Origin: an uncultured Polaribacter sp.
GTDB lineage: Bacteria; Bacteroidota; Bacteroidia; Flavobacteriales; Flavobacteriaceae
DNA length: 64,000 nt
Assembly (NCBI RefSeq): GCF_947501385.1
Contig: NZ_CANMVP010000005.1
Coordinates: 62,001-126,000, forward strand
Direction of reading: 5' to 3'
Part shown: positions 17,542 to 26,786 of the stretch, one piece after another
How the letters are laid out: each line of letters starts with the position of its first letter
How positions within the stretch are numbered: the first letter of the stretch is position 1
Position numbers and translations under genes: made by a program
Notes under the pieces: model-generated
The model's database searches: none
Told to the model about the DNA's origin: nothing
Seen by the model: only the letters and a program-made list of their open reading frames with translations

Positions 17542-18288
17542 TTATCTTTTATTTGCTTCTTTAATATATTTCTCTAAAGCCATAGTCATAGAAGGAGTTT
17601 CTGGACTTGGCGCATGAATATCGCACCTTAAACCAGCTTCTTTTACAGCGTTTACAGTAGAAGTACCAAAAGCGGCAATTCTGGTGTCGTTTTGTTTAAA
17701 ATCTGGGAAATTTTGAAATAATGATTCGATTCCAGAAGGACTAAAAAACACTAAAATATCATAAAAAACATCTTCCAAATCAGACAGATCGCTAACAACC
17801 GTTCTATACAAATCTAAACGTGTCCATTTTACACCTAAAGCATCTAACTCTTCTGGAATTAATGGTTTCAATTTATCTGAAGAAGGCAATAAGTAATTTT
17901 CTGTTTTATGTTTCTTAATTAACTTTGTTAATTCCGTAAACGTTCTATTACCCACATAAATTTTACGTTTTCTATAGACTACGTATTTTTGCAAGTAATA
18001 AGCAACAGCTTCAGACTGACAGAAATACTTCATATCGTCTGGCACTTTAAAACGCATTTCTTCTGCAATTTTAAAGAAATAATCTACAGCATTTCTGCTT
18101 GTTAAGATAATAGCCGTAAAATTTTTAAAATCAATTTTTTGAGTTCTAATTTCTTTGACAGAAATACCTTCTACATGAATAAAAGATCTAAAATCAATTT
18201 TTACTTTTTGTTTATCAGACAAGTCAAAATAAGGAGAAGTTTCTGTCTTTGGTACAGGTTGTGACACTAAAATCGTTTTCACTTTCAT
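17542..18288 (-). CDS. hemD: Uroporphyrinogen-III synthase
   Basis: HemD cyclises hydroxymethylbilane to uroporphyrinogen III in heme synthesis. The 248-residue protein shows the loosely conserved family marks: VLVSQP-like start, FTAIILTSRNAVDYFF (about 57-72), YLLPSSD, DILVFFSPSGIESLF (about 175-190) and AAFGTSTVNAVKEAGL. It lies 18 nt downstream of a DUF4271 gene, a pairing common in Flavobacteriaceae. No other heme gene is beside it apart from the distant ctaB. Confidence 0.9.
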   Translation of the reverse strand: MKVKTILVSQPVPKTETSPYFDLSDKQKVKIDFRSFIHVEGISVKEIRTQKIDFKNFTAIILTSRNAVDYFFKIAEEMRFKVPDDMKYFCQSEAVAYYLQKYVVYRKRKIYVGNRTFTELTKLIKKHKTENYLLPSSDKLKPLIPEELDALGVKWTRLDLYRTVVSDLSDLEDVFYDILVFFSPSGIESLFQNFPDFKQNDTRIAAFGTSTVNAVKEAGLRCDIHAPSPETPSMTMALEKYIKEANKR

Positions 18289-18306
18289 ACGCTTTTGTTT
18301 TTTAAT

Positions 18307-18948
18307 TTAAAGCATCAATTTATATAGTGTTAATAGCGGTGCTATTTCAGAGGCGCAAATGTACAAAATAAAATAAAATAACTGACTAAAAATCAGCTTT
18401 TTGTTATTCCTTACGTGAAATACAAATCTTAATAAAAAGAAAAAGAGTGCTACATACATAAAGAATGAGGCTTCCAATGGGCTATATTCAAATATGATAA
18501 AAGAAATGAACAGAAAAAAACTAATAGAATACAGATAGCTAAACTTAGAAACTAAATAAAATCGAACCTGTTTTTTAATCAAAAACATTCTTGAAATGGC
18601 AATCTCTAAAAAACTTTTAATTGTAAAGTAACCAAATACAACTCCTAAAATAGAAAGAAAATAGGAAAAACTCAACTGAATTTCTGCATCTCTTTCCACA
18701 ATAATTAAACTTATTGCCAACGCTAAAACTGTAGATGAAAAAACAAATAACAAACTGTAAAAAGAATTAAAAAAAGACGTGTCTTCTTCTACTTCAGAAT
18801 CTATAAAACCCTTATTAAAAAGTGTAAATACATAGCCCTTTAGTTTTTCTGCATCAATTACTTTAAGTACAGCAATAATAGCCAATAGAAATACCAAAAT
18901 AACAGGTATCCAATTTGTAGTTGCTATGTTTTTTTCTAGTGCTTGCAC
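18307..18948 (-). CDS. DUF4271 family membrane protein
   Basis: A 213-residue membrane protein with about six hydrophobic helices and no soluble domain. It corresponds to the DUF4271 family that precedes hemD in Bacteroidota; the function is unknown. No ATG precedes the conserved part, and the start is a GTG at 18948 (MQALEKNIATTNW), with AAGAAAAAAA just upstream and a TAATTTTG promoter box 25 nt away. Confidence 0.75.
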   Translation of the reverse strand: MQALEKNIATTNWIPVILVFLLAIIAVLKVIDAEKLKGYVFTLFNKGFIDSEVEEDTSFFNSFYSLLFVFSSTVLALAISLIIVERDAEIQLSFSYFLSILGVVFGYFTIKSFLEIAISRMFLIKKQVRFYLVSKFSYLYSISFFLFISFIIFEYSPLEASFFMYVALFFFLLRFVFHVRNNKKLIFSQLFYFILYICASEIAPLLTLYKLML

Positions 18949-18973
18949 TTTTTTTCTTAGATTAAGATTAACA

Positions 18974-18981
18974 CAAAATTA
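18974..18981 (-). promoter_or_regulatory. -7 box for DUF4271-hemD
   Basis: The reverse strand reads TAATTTTG, 25 nt before the GTG start at 18948 and divergent from the box at 18996. Confidence 0.55.
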
Positions 18982-18995
18982 GTAATTAAAAAATG

Positions 18996-19003
18996 TATAT
19001 TTG
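18996..19003 (+). promoter_or_regulatory. -7 box for the glycosyltransferase-pyrC operon
   Basis: TATATTTG matches TAnnTTTG, 24 nt before the ATG at 19028. It overlaps the TTG that opens the longer frame and so supports the internal ATG. Confidence 0.6.
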
Positions 19004-19027
19004 TATTTACCACATGAAATTTCATTT

Positions 19028-19759
19028 ATGTCAGACGCTTTAGTTATCATCCCCACTTATAACGAAAAAGAAAACATAGAAGCTATAATTAGAGCCGTTT
19101 TTAATGAAAAGAAAGTATTTCATATTCTAGTTGTAGATGATAATTCTCCTGACGGAACCTCCGAAATTGTAGAAAAACTAATTACCGAGTTTCCAACACA
19201 ACTTTTTATCGAAAAAAGGAATGGAAAAAATGGTTTAGGAACTGCTTATATTCACGGTTTTAAATGGGCCTTAGCAAAAACTTACAATTATATTATAGAA
19301 ATGGATGCTGATTTTTCTCACAATCCTAAAGATCTGATTCGTTTATACAATGCGTGCGAGAATGAAGGCGGAGATGTCTCTGTAGGTTCAAGGTATGTAG
19401 ACAATCAAGTAAACGTTGTAAATTGGGATATTAAAAGGTTATTACTTTCTTATTTTGCTTCAAAATATGTGCGTTTAATTACTAGAATTCCTGTTTTTGA
19501 TACCACCGCTGGTTTTGTTTGTTGGAAAAGAAAAGTATTAGAAACCATTCATTTAGATAAAATTAAATTCGTTGGCTACGCTTTTCAAATAGAAATGAAG
19601 TTCAAAGCATGGAAACATAAATTTAAAATTAAAGAAGTTTCTGTAGTTTTTACAGACAGAGACTTAGGTGCTTCTAAAATGAGTGGAAATATTGTTTCTG
19701 AAGCTTTATTTGGAGTGATAAAAATGAAAATAAAAGGATTGCCAAAAGAAAATTTATGA
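19028..19759 (+). CDS. Polyprenol monophosphomannose synthase-like glycosyltransferase (GT2)
   Basis: A 243-residue GT-A fold family 2 enzyme with IIPTYNEKENI, VVDDNSPDGTSEIVEKL, the metal-binding EMDADFSHNP and a VGSRYV motif, the pattern of dolichyl/polyprenyl-phosphate mannose synthases. It would transfer a sugar from a nucleotide donor to a lipid phosphate at the inner membrane; it has no C-terminal membrane anchor. Its TGA overlaps the ATG of the GNAT gene by 4 nt, and pyrC and a DUF4296 gene follow. Confidence 0.88.
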   Translation: MSDALVIIPTYNEKENIEAIIRAVFNEKKVFHILVVDDNSPDGTSEIVEKLITEFPTQLFIEKRNGKNGLGTAYIHGFKWALAKTYNYIIEMDADFSHNPKDLIRLYNACENEGGDVSVGSRYVDNQVNVVNWDIKRLLLSYFASKYVRLITRIPVFDTTAGFVCWKRKVLETIHLDKIKFVGYAFQIEMKFKAWKHKFKIKEVSVVFTDRDLGASKMSGNIVSEALFGVIKMKIKGLPKENL

Positions 19760-20220
19760 CAAATGCTATTTCTCTTAGAGCTGCAAATTTAGCAGATCTA
19801 AATACATTACTTCAATTTGAACAAGGAATTATTGAAACAGAAAAACCTTTAGATCCTTTTTTAGCTGCTGGTGAATTATTCTATTACAACATTCCAGAAA
19901 TGATTGCAGCTAAAAATATTCATTTAATTGTGGCTGTTATTCATGAAGAATTGGTCGCTTCTGGGTATTTAAGAATAGAAAACGGTAAGCATTATCATAA
20001 AAACCTGAAACATGGTTATATCGGTTTTATGTATGTAAAACCTTCTTTTAGAGGACAAAGAATAAGCAATGTAATTTTAGAATCTTTAAAAGATTGGGCA
20101 AAAAAAGAAAATCTTAAAGAAGTAAGGTTAGATGTGTATAGCAATAATAATGGCGCCATAAAATCTTACGAACGCTTTGGATTCACCAAAGGTTTGGTAA
20201 ATATGAAAATGGATATATAA
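19756..20220 (+). CDS. GNAT family N-acetyltransferase
   Basis: A 154-residue acetyltransferase. The acetyl-CoA site is KPSFRGQRISNVILESL (R/Q-x-x-G-x-G/A type), followed by VRLDVYSNNNGAIKSYERFGF, the usual beta5-alpha5 ending. The substrate is unknown. It overlaps the glycosyltransferase stop (ATGA) and is 8 nt from dihydroorotase. Confidence 0.88.
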   Translation: MTNAISLRAANLADLNTLLQFEQGIIETEKPLDPFLAAGELFYYNIPEMIAAKNIHLIVAVIHEELVASGYLRIENGKHYHKNLKHGYIGFMYVKPSFRGQRISNVILESLKDWAKKENLKEVRLDVYSNNNGAIKSYERFGFTKGLVNMKMDI

Positions 20221-20228
20221 AAAGAAAA

Positions 20229-21569
20229 ATGACAAAATTAACGTTAATAAAAAACGCAACTATTGTTAATGAAAACAGCACTTTTGTAGGTGATGTTTTG
20301 ATTGAAAACGAAATGATAAAAGAAATTTCTTCTGAAATTTCTGCAAAAGAAAACACAGAGGTTATAGAAGCAAATGGAAATTATTTGATTCCTGGTTTTA
20401 TTGATGATCAAGTGCATTTTAGAGAGCCTGGTCTAACTCACAAAGCAAATATCGCTTCAGAAAGTAGGGCCGCAGTTGCAGGCGGAATTACTACATTTAT
20501 AGAGATGCCCAACACAGTTCCGCAAGCAACTACACAAGAATTATTAGAAGATAAATTTCAGATTGCCGCCAAAGATTCTTATGCAAACTATTCTTTTATG
20601 TTTGGTGGTACAAACAATAATTTAAAAGAATTACTAAAAACAGATCCTCAAAAAGTAGCCGGAATTAAATTATTTTTAGGCTCTTCTACAGGTGATATGC
20701 TAGTAGATGACGAAGCGGTTTTAGAGAAAATTTTCTCTTCTACAAAAATGATTATCTCTGTACATTGTGAAGATGAAGCAACCATCAAAAAAAACACTAC
20801 CGCTTATAAAGAAAAGTTTGGTGAAGACATTCCAATCAAATACCATCCTATAATTAGAAGCGAAGAGGCCTGTTATTTATCTTCTTCAAAAGCAATTGAA
20901 TTGGCAAAAAAAACGGGCGCAAGATTGCATGTTTTTCATTTATCAACAGCAAAAGAAACAGACTTATTTAGAAATGATATTCCTTTAGAAGAAAAACAAA
21001 TTACAGCAGAAGTATGTATTCACCATTTATGGTTTTCAGACAAAGATTATAAAGAAAAAGGAACGCACATTAAGTGGAATCCTGCTGTAAAAACAGAAAA
21101 AGACAGATTGGGTTTGTGGAAAGCTTTGTTAGATGACAGAATAGATGTTTTAGCAACAGATCATGCTCCACATACTTTAGAAGAAAAATCGAATACCTAT
21201 TTAAAAGCACCAAGTGGTGGTCCTTTAGTGCAGCATGCTATAAATGCTATTTTAGAAAAAGTGAAAGAAGGCGTAATTCCTATTGAAAAAGCCGTTGAAA
21301 AAATGAGCCATAATCCTGCAATCTTGTTTCAAATTGAGAAAAGAGGTTTTATCAGAGAAGGGTATTTTGCAGATTTGGTTTTAATAGACCCGAATCAATC
21401 ATACACTGTTTCTAAAAAGAATCTTTTATACAAATGTGGTTGGTCTCCGTTTGAAGGAACTACATTTTCATCTACCATTACACATACTTTTGTAAACGGA
21501 AATTTAATGTATCATAAAGGTGTGTTTAACAATAAGATTAAAGGTAAAAGAATAACATTCAATAGATAA
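20229..21569 (+). CDS. pyrC: Dihydroorotase
   Basis: This enzyme closes carbamoyl-aspartate to dihydroorotate in pyrimidine synthesis. The 446-residue amidohydrolase has the metal-site motif D-Q-V-H-F-REPG (about 62-72), a probable carboxylated Lys in GIKLFLGSSTGD, His in VHCEDE and HVFHLSTAKE, and the catalytic Asp in ATDHAPHTLEEK. The size and motifs indicate the class I type. It shares an operon with a lipid-sugar transferase and a DUF4296 lipoprotein, with no other pyr gene nearby. Confidence 0.93.
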   Translation: MTKLTLIKNATIVNENSTFVGDVLIENEMIKEISSEISAKENTEVIEANGNYLIPGFIDDQVHFREPGLTHKANIASESRAAVAGGITTFIEMPNTVPQATTQELLEDKFQIAAKDSYANYSFMFGGTNNNLKELLKTDPQKVAGIKLFLGSSTGDMLVDDEAVLEKIFSSTKMIISVHCEDEATIKKNTTAYKEKFGEDIPIKYHPIIRSEEACYLSSSKAIELAKKTGARLHVFHLSTAKETDLFRNDIPLEEKQITAEVCIHHLWFSDKDYKEKGTHIKWNPAVKTEKDRLGLWKALLDDRIDVLATDHAPHTLEEKSNTYLKAPSGGPLVQHAINAILEKVKEGVIPIEKAVEKMSHNPAILFQIEKRGFIREGYFADLVLIDPNQSYTVSKKNLLYKCGWSPFEGTTFSSTITHTFVNGNLMYHKGVFNNKIKGKRITFNR

Positions 21570-21570
21570 A

Positions 21571-22083
21571 ATGAAAAAATTACGCTACCTATTTATTGTT
21601 CTCTTTTTAGTTTCTTGTACTAGTAACACTATTTTTGAAAAACCAAAAGACTTAATTCCTAAAGACACCATGAGTCTTTTATTACAAGAATTAATGATTG
21701 CTTCAAGCGCAAAATTTATAAATAACAAGAATCAGCAAAAGAATATTAATTACATGCCTTTTGTGTATGAAAAATTTAAAATCGATAGCACTCGTTTTGA
21801 AACTAGCAATTATTATTATATGTCTAAAATAGATATATATCAAGAAATTTTAGAGGGAGCAAAAACCAGTTTAGAAAAAAGAAGTGATTTTTTTAAAAAC
21901 ATTCAAACAAGGCTAGATTCTATTAGAAAAGATTCTACAGATCGAGTAAGAAATATACAGAAAGAATTAGATAGTCTAAAAACATTAGATTTTCCAGACA
22001 CTTTAATGCACAAAGGTAAAATTTTAGATACTTTTGAAATACAAGAAGAAAATTTACTAAAAAGAGCTAGACCAAACATATAA
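21571..22083 (+). CDS. DUF4296 family lipoprotein
   Basis: A 170-residue lipoprotein with lipobox LFLVSC (Cys16). The body is mainly helical and charged, with KDTMSLLLQELMIASSAK near the start and a long coiled-coil-like stretch (about 95-150) rich in Lys, Arg, Asp and Glu. It resembles DUF4296, unknown in function. It starts 1 nt after pyrC, ends the operon, and its stop lies 5 nt from the converging epimerase gene. Confidence 0.8.
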   Translation: MKKLRYLFIVLFLVSCTSNTIFEKPKDLIPKDTMSLLLQELMIASSAKFINNKNQQKNINYMPFVYEKFKIDSTRFETSNYYYMSKIDIYQEILEGAKTSLEKRSDFFKNIQTRLDSIRKDSTDRVRNIQKELDSLKTLDFPDTLMHKGKILDTFEIQEENLLKRARPNI

Positions 22084-22088
22084 GTAAG

Positions 22089-23087
22089 CTAATTTTTATA
22101 ATCAATACAAACTTGTTTTATAACGCTATTGATGTCTTCAAATTGAAAATGAATACTTTTCTTAATTTTTTCTGAAGAATATTTAGAAGTGCTATGCGCA
22201 CTTCTTGCTGAATACTTGCTTAGCAAAGGCGCAACTCCTGTAATTTTAGAGACAAAAGCAGAAAAGCGCCAAAGAATACTTGTTTGCCAAGAATTTATTT
22301 TTTTTGACGGTCTTTTTTTTCCAAAATCATCAGCGATAGAAAACAGCACATCTTTAAATGTTTTATTTTCTGAAACTAAAATAAAACGTTCATTTTTAAC
22401 TTCAGAATTCATAAGTAACATCATGGCTTTTACTACATCTCTTACACCAACAAAACCAGTAATTCCTTCGGTGTAATAGTTGAATCCGTTAGCAACTTGA
22501 TTGAATAATTTTCCCGAACCAGATTTAAAAAAACCACTTCCTAAAATAATTCCAGGGTTTACAATAACAACCGCTACTTCTTCTTGACTTGCGCGCCAAA
22601 CTTCCATTTCTGCACCAAATTTAGTGATAGAATACCCGCTGTTATCCACCTCTTTGTTCCATTCATTTTCTTCTGTAATAAAACCTCCATCTACAGCATC
22701 GCCAACGGAAGCAATAGAACCTACAAAACAAATTTTTTCTACTTTTGCATCAATAGAGAGGTTTACAATTATTGCAGTTCCGTGAATATTCACTTTTCGC
22801 ATTTCTCTATAATCTTTGGGGTTAAAAGAAATAAATGCGGCACAGTGATACACTTTTTGAACGCCTACAAAAGCAGGAATCATGGCTGGAACCTCAGTAA
22901 TGTCTGCTTGAAACCATTCAATTTTAGAAATTAAAGAAATATCCTCTGTATAATAGGAAAAAACTTTTTTTACAGCGTCAATTTTTTCTTTAGATCGATA
23001 AATGGCGCGTACTTTTTCATCATTTTTAACTAAATGATATAATAAATGTGCTCCAACCAAACCGGTTCCTCCAGTAACTAAAATCAT
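22089..23087 (-). CDS. NAD-dependent epimerase/dehydratase family protein
   Basis: A 332-residue extended short-chain dehydrogenase. The NAD-binding motif is VTGGTGLVGAHLLYHL (about 4-19), the catalytic Tyr-Lys pair is NSGYSITKFGAE (YxxxK), and CFVGSIASVGD contains the supporting Ser. Members of this type include 3-beta-hydroxysteroid-dehydrogenase-like and dihydroflavonol-reductase-like proteins; the substrate is unknown. A near-match promoter box (TAACTTCG) lies about 8 nt upstream. Confidence 0.85.
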   Translation of the reverse strand: MILVTGGTGLVGAHLLYHLVKNDEKVRAIYRSKEKIDAVKKVFSYYTEDISLISKIEWFQADITEVPAMIPAFVGVQKVYHCAAFISFNPKDYREMRKVNIHGTAIIVNLSIDAKVEKICFVGSIASVGDAVDGGFITEENEWNKEVDNSGYSITKFGAEMEVWRASQEEVAVVIVNPGIILGSGFFKSGSGKLFNQVANGFNYYTEGITGFVGVRDVVKAMMLLMNSEVKNERFILVSENKTFKDVLFSIADDFGKKRPSKKINSWQTSILWRFSAFVSKITGVAPLLSKYSARSAHSTSKYSSEKIKKSIHFQFEDINSVIKQVCIDYKN

Positions 23088-23120
23088 ACAACGAAGTTAT
23101 GGTTTTTTGATTGATAAGTT

Positions 23121-23128
23121 TATCTTTG
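23121..23128 (+). promoter_or_regulatory. -7 box for tyrS
   Basis: TATCTTTG matches TAnnTTTG and would give a leader of about 120 nt before tyrS. The leader contains a degenerate dispersed repeat and no recognisable riboswitch. Confidence 0.5.
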
Positions 23129-23166
23129 TGGGCTTAAAAAGGTTTTCTAAATTATAGAATGTCTTA

Positions 23167-23228
23167 TCGAGCACAGTCGAGAGATATTAAAATATCTGAT
23201 TGTTAAAATAGTTCTCGTACTGACATAA
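23167..23228. repeat. Degenerate copy of the TCGAGC-x-CAGTCGAG dispersed repeat
   Basis: TATCGAGCACAGTCGAGA and a second arm GTTCTCGTACTGACA match the ends of the clearer inverted repeat at 60890-60945. It lies in the tyrS leader. Confidence 0.45.
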
Positions 23229-23254
23229 AACCTTCCTAAAAACTTAAGCTTACA

Positions 23255-24547
23255 ATGAAAAATTTTATTGAAGAATTACAATGGAGAGGAATGTTACACG
23301 ACAGCATGCCAAACACAGAAGAGCATTTGTTAGAAAGCATGAGAAGTGCCTATGTGGGTTTTGATCCTACTTCAGATTCTTTGCATATCGGAAATTTAGT
23401 ACCTATTATGTTGCTAGCACATTTTCAAAGATGTGGTCATAAACCCATTGCTTTGGTTGGTGGTGCAACAGGTATGATTGGAGATCCTTCAGGAAAATCT
23501 TCTGAACGTAATTTATTAGATGAAAAAACATTACGCTACAACCAAGAAGCCATAAAAGGGCAATTGAGTCATTTTTTAGACTTTACTTCTAATGCAGAGA
23601 ATGCAGCGGTTTTGGTAAATAATTACGACTGGATGAAAGATTTTTCTTTCCTAGAGTTTATTAGAGATGTTGGGAAACACATTACTGTAAATTATATGAT
23701 GGCGAAAGATTCTGTAAAAAACAGAATTGGTTCTGAATCGAAAGAGGGCATGTCTTTTACCGAATTTACCTATCAATTAGTGCAAGGATATGATTTTTTG
23801 CATTTGTATAAAAACAACAATGCTTCTATACAAATGGGGGGTTCAGATCAATGGGGAAATATTACCACAGGAACAGAACTAATTAGAAGAGTTGGTGGTG
23901 GAAAAGGCTACGCAATTACATGTCCTTTAATTACAAAATCTGACGGAACAAAATTTGGGAAATCTGAAGGAGGAAATGTTTGGTTAGAAGCGAAGAGAAC
24001 ATCACCTTATAAATTCTACCAATATTGGTTGAATGCTTCTGATGAGGACGCTGAAAAATATATTAAAATTTTTACATTTTTAGATCAAGAAACCATTGAT
24101 ATTTTAATTGCAGCACATAAAGAAACGCCTCATTTGCGTGTTTTACAAAAGAAAATTGGTGAAGAAGTAACCCTGTTGGTGCACGGACAAGAAGCGTATA
24201 AAAACGCAATTAAAGCTTCTAATATTTTATTTGGAAAATCTACCGCTTCAGATTTAAAATCTTTAGACGAACAAACATTTTTAGATGTTTTTGACGGCGT
24301 GCCACAAGCAACTGTTTCAATTGCAGCTGTTGAAGAAGGTTTAGATATGATTGCTGCCTTGGCTGCAAAAACAAACTTTTTAGCGTCTAATGGTGAAGCA
24401 AGAAGAGCTTTAAAAGAAAATGCAATTTCTGTAAATAAAGAAAAAGTAAAAGAAGATTTTACAATTTCTAAGGAAGATCTAATCGCGAATAAATATGTGC
24501 TTTTACAAAGAGGTAAAAAGACCTATTATTTATTAGTTGTAAATTAA
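23255..24547 (+). CDS. tyrS: Tyrosyl-tRNA synthetase
   Basis: TyrS charges tRNA-Tyr. The 430-residue class I synthetase has the HIGH motif as HIGN (44-47) in [14 protein letters not shown], the tyrosine pocket [11 protein letters not shown], the KMSKS loop as KFGKSEGG, and a C-terminal S4 RNA-binding domain ([19 protein letters not shown]). It is followed 9 nt later by a hydroxylase-family gene. Confidence 0.97.
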   Translation: MKNFIEELQWRGMLHDSMPNTEEHLLESMRSAYVGFDPTSDSLHIGNLVPIMLLAHFQRCGHKPIALVGGATGMIGDPSGKSSERNLLDEKTLRYNQEAIKGQLSHFLDFTSNAENAAVLVNNYDWMKDFSFLEFIRDVGKHITVNYMMAKDSVKNRIGSESKEGMSFTEFTYQLVQGYDFLHLYKNNNASIQMGGSDQWGNITTGTELIRRVGGGKGYAITCPLITKSDGTKFGKSEGGNVWLEAKRTSPYKFYQYWLNASDEDAEKYIKIFTFLDQETIDILIAAHKETPHLRVLQKKIGEEVTLLVHGQEAYKNAIKASNILFGKSTASDLKSLDEQTFLDVFDGVPQATVSIAAVEEGLDMIAALAAKTNFLASNGEARRALKENAISVNKEKVKEDFTISKEDLIANKYVLLQRGKKTYYLLVVN

Positions 24548-24556
24548 TAATTAGCT

Positions 24557-25324
24557 ATGGAAGAATCAATTCTAAAAATTGATTTTAGTAATGTATTGGT
24601 AATTCTACTTTCAATAGTGGTCTTTGCCCTAATTATTTTTGTGCGATATTTAATCGTGTCTCGTGTATATCATTGGGTTTTCTTCAAAAGGTTTGGTAAA
24701 GTATTTCCGAATAGAATTTTAAATAAAAAACCTTTAAAAAAGAAACAAATTATTAAAGAAATTTATTGGTCTTTAATAAGTGGGTTTATTTTTGGCGGAA
24801 TTGCCGTTTTTATTTATTATTTATGGTCTATTAATTATACCGCAATTTATATAGATCCTAAAAAATATTCTTTGTGGTATATTCCGCTAAGCATTCTTGC
24901 TTTTTTGTGTATTCAAGATACGTATTATTATTGGATTCATAGATGGATGCACATTCCTAAATTTTACAAATTCTTTCATAAAACACATCATAAAAGTGTG
25001 CATACAACTGTATTTACCTCTTTCTCTTTTCATCCTTATGAAACGCTTCTACAAGCAATTTACTTACCTTTTGTATTAGTATTTTTACCTTTACACATAT
25101 ATGCGCTATTAGCTGTCTTATTAATAATGACGCTTTCTGCAACTATAAATCATGCGGGTATTGAAGTATACCCTTCAGGAAAATTTGGCAATAAGTTTAA
25201 AAAATGGATTATTGGCGCAACGCATCATGATGCTCATCACACAAAATTCAATTATAACTACGGTTTGTATTTTACCTTTTGGGATCGATTGATGAGAACA
25301 GAATTAGAAGAAAAACAGCCCTGA
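24557..25324 (+). CDS. Sterol desaturase / fatty acid hydroxylase family protein
   Basis: A 255-residue membrane di-iron enzyme with four hydrophobic segments. The histidine clusters are HRWMH, HKTHHKSVH, a lone His in SATINHAGIE, and HHDAHH, the pattern of the sterol desaturase/fatty acid hydroxylase superfamily. It would hydroxylate or desaturate a lipid, possibly a carotenoid or fatty acyl chain. It lies 9 nt after tyrS and ends in a terminator. The substrate is not predictable from the sequence. Confidence 0.87.
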   Translation: MEESILKIDFSNVLVILLSIVVFALIIFVRYLIVSRVYHWVFFKRFGKVFPNRILNKKPLKKKQIIKEIYWSLISGFIFGGIAVFIYYLWSINYTAIYIDPKKYSLWYIPLSILAFLCIQDTYYYWIHRWMHIPKFYKFFHKTHHKSVHTTVFTSFSFHPYETLLQAIYLPFVLVFLPLHIYALLAVLLIMTLSATINHAGIEVYPSGKFGNKFKKWIIGATHHDAHHTKFNYNYGLYFTFWDRLMRTELEEKQP

Positions 25325-25342
25325 ATATTTCAAAGCTGTTTT
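25312..25342 (+). terminator. Terminator overlapping the hydroxylase stop codon
   Basis: AAAACAGC and GCTGTTTT pair across a loop with a small inner TGAA/TTCA stem, followed by TTAATTTT. The left arm lies in the last codons of the gene at 24557. Confidence 0.6.
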
Positions 25343-25379
25343 AATTTTCATCATTCACAAACTCCCCCAAGATTGCTTT

Positions 25380-25826
25380 CTATTGCTTTTCTTTTATAAT
25401 TTTTAGCCAATTCTCATCTGCTTTTTGCTGAAGTTTTGCTGCGCCTTCTTTTTGCCACAATTCTAGTGTATTTGTTCCCCAAGAATTGTAAAACAAATAT
25501 AATTTACCGCCTCTAATTTCAAAAGTTTCTGGATCTACGGATACTTTTTTTGCTTTTGCTCCAATTGCATATGCACAATACCCACCATAAGCAGGTATGT
25601 ATTTTTTGGGTGATTTTTTAAAAATTTCTAAATTTTCTTGAGATGAAAACTTAAATTTTACACCATCATATATTGTCGTGAATTTTTTATTTCCTTCTTT
25701 TGCCTCACTCTTAAAATAAGCAACCACATCATAACCTTCTGCGATAAAACCTTTTTTAGTGTTATACTCTTGTGCTAAAAATGCTGTGGAAATGGTAAGA
25801 AATAAAATAGTGATTAGATATTTCAT
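25380..25826 (-). CDS. YHS domain-containing exported protein
   Basis: A 148-residue protein with a signal peptide (about 1-18), then GYDVVAYFKSEAKEGNKKF, F-x-Y-DGVKFKFSS, and the YHS-type GGYCAYAIGAKAKKVSVDP. Such proteins may bind copper or another metal in the periplasm, but the role is unknown. It is a lone gene with no clear promoter box. Confidence 0.85.
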   Translation of the reverse strand: MKYLITILFLTISTAFLAQEYNTKKGFIAEGYDVVAYFKSEAKEGNKKFTTIYDGVKFKFSSQENLEIFKKSPKKYIPAYGGYCAYAIGAKAKKVSVDPETFEIRGGKLYLFYNSWGTNTLELWQKEGAAKLQQKADENWLKIIKEKQ

Positions 25827-26036
25827 CGAGTTTGGTTTTTTAATTGGTCGATGAAAGGGTTGGGAAATTACATTTTTTTGCGAGGATTTTTCAAATTAAA
25901 AATCATAAGTTGAGGGATAATAAAAACCTATAAACCTAGCCTAAAGTTGTGTTTTTTATATGGTTTTTAATTTATTGATATTAGCAATTAATTTCTGCCC
26001 AAGAATTAAACTGTTTATTTGTTTTATTTAAAGTTC

Positions 26037-26219
26037 TTAAATTTGTTCTAATATGAAATCTAGGTATATCTTTTTGTGACCCCAAAAAGTAATTGTTCTA
26101 AAGCAATTTGGGCATTTCCAATGATGATGCGTACCATCTTCTCGTTCGAAATTACAACCTAAACTTTTTAAATAAGCTTCCCAACATTTCGTAGGTACAG
26201 GATTATTATATTTTGTCAT
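26037..26219 (-). CDS. HicA-like toxin
   Basis: A 60-residue protein with the small dsRBD-like HicA outline: CWEAYLKSLGCNFERED, then GTHHHWKCP containing the catalytic-type His, then TITFWGHKKI. HicA toxins are mRNA ribonucleases. It lies 2 nt after a HicB-like gene, in the antitoxin-first order. The two Cys around the His (KCPNC) are unlike classical HicA and hint at a metal-binding variant. Confidence 0.7.
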   Translation of the reverse strand: MTKYNNPVPTKCWEAYLKSLGCNFEREDGTHHHWKCPNCFRTITFWGHKKIYLDFILEQI

Positions 26220-26221
26220 AT

Positions 26222-26581
26222 TTAAACTGCAATAGACATCTGTTCTACTTCAGTCTCATCTGGTAAGTTAAATTGTTTTTTTATATCATCAAAAGTAGTC
26301 TCGCTTAAGTTTACCATTCTCTTTTTCAGGTATTTGTTACGCTCCCAACCTAAATCAGATAAGAAAGATTGTATCTTTTCTTCACTTAAGGAAAGTAAAT
26401 CTTTAGAGAATTGTTTGAGAATTTCTGTCATTAAGTCATGAGCTTCTTTAATAGAGTCCCCATAAGAAGATAATTCCAAACTAGGTATATATAGGACATC
26501 AGAATCTCCCTCTTTAAAACCAACAGCACTAAGGGTACCTTTTATTCTAATTTTACTGATATTTAAATTTTCTCTTTTCAT
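26222..26581 (-). CDS. HicB-like antitoxin
   Basis: A 119-residue protein with an N-terminal partial RNase-H-like fold of HicB type (GFKEGDSDVLYIPSLELSSYGDS, then SIKEAHDLMTEILKQF) and a C-terminal helical part that may bind DNA. It would neutralise the HicA-like toxin 2 nt downstream and may repress the pair. A TATTTTTG box ends 8 nt before the ATG. Confidence 0.7.
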   Translation of the reverse strand: MKRENLNISKIRIKGTLSAVGFKEGDSDVLYIPSLELSSYGDSIKEAHDLMTEILKQFSKDLLSLSEEKIQSFLSDLGWERNKYLKKRMVNLSETTFDDIKKQFNLPDETEVEQMSIAV

Positions 26582-26589
26582 TATTTACA

Positions 26590-26597
26590 CAAAAATA
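26590..26597 (-). promoter_or_regulatory. -7 box for hicBA
   Basis: The reverse strand reads TATTTTTG, ending 8 nt before the HicB-like ATG, so the leader would be very short or absent. Confidence 0.5.
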
Positions 26598-26786
26598 AAT
26601 GTTAAAATGACTGTAAGATTATACATTTTTCTTCCTCTCACTCAATTAGTTCGCTCCTTGAAATCAGATTTAAATTGCTAATATTAAACAAAAATGATAG
26701 ACGAATGTAATCTATTTTCAATGATATATATTTAGTATCATCAAAGCTATCAGAAAATAAGTTTAGAAAAAAACTACATTATTTTT

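Noticed and set aside
23129-23254. T-box or riboswitch in the tyrS leader
   Set aside because: No T-box sequence or stable leader structure is seen; T-boxes are not expected in this phylum, and a dispersed repeat explains the hairpin.
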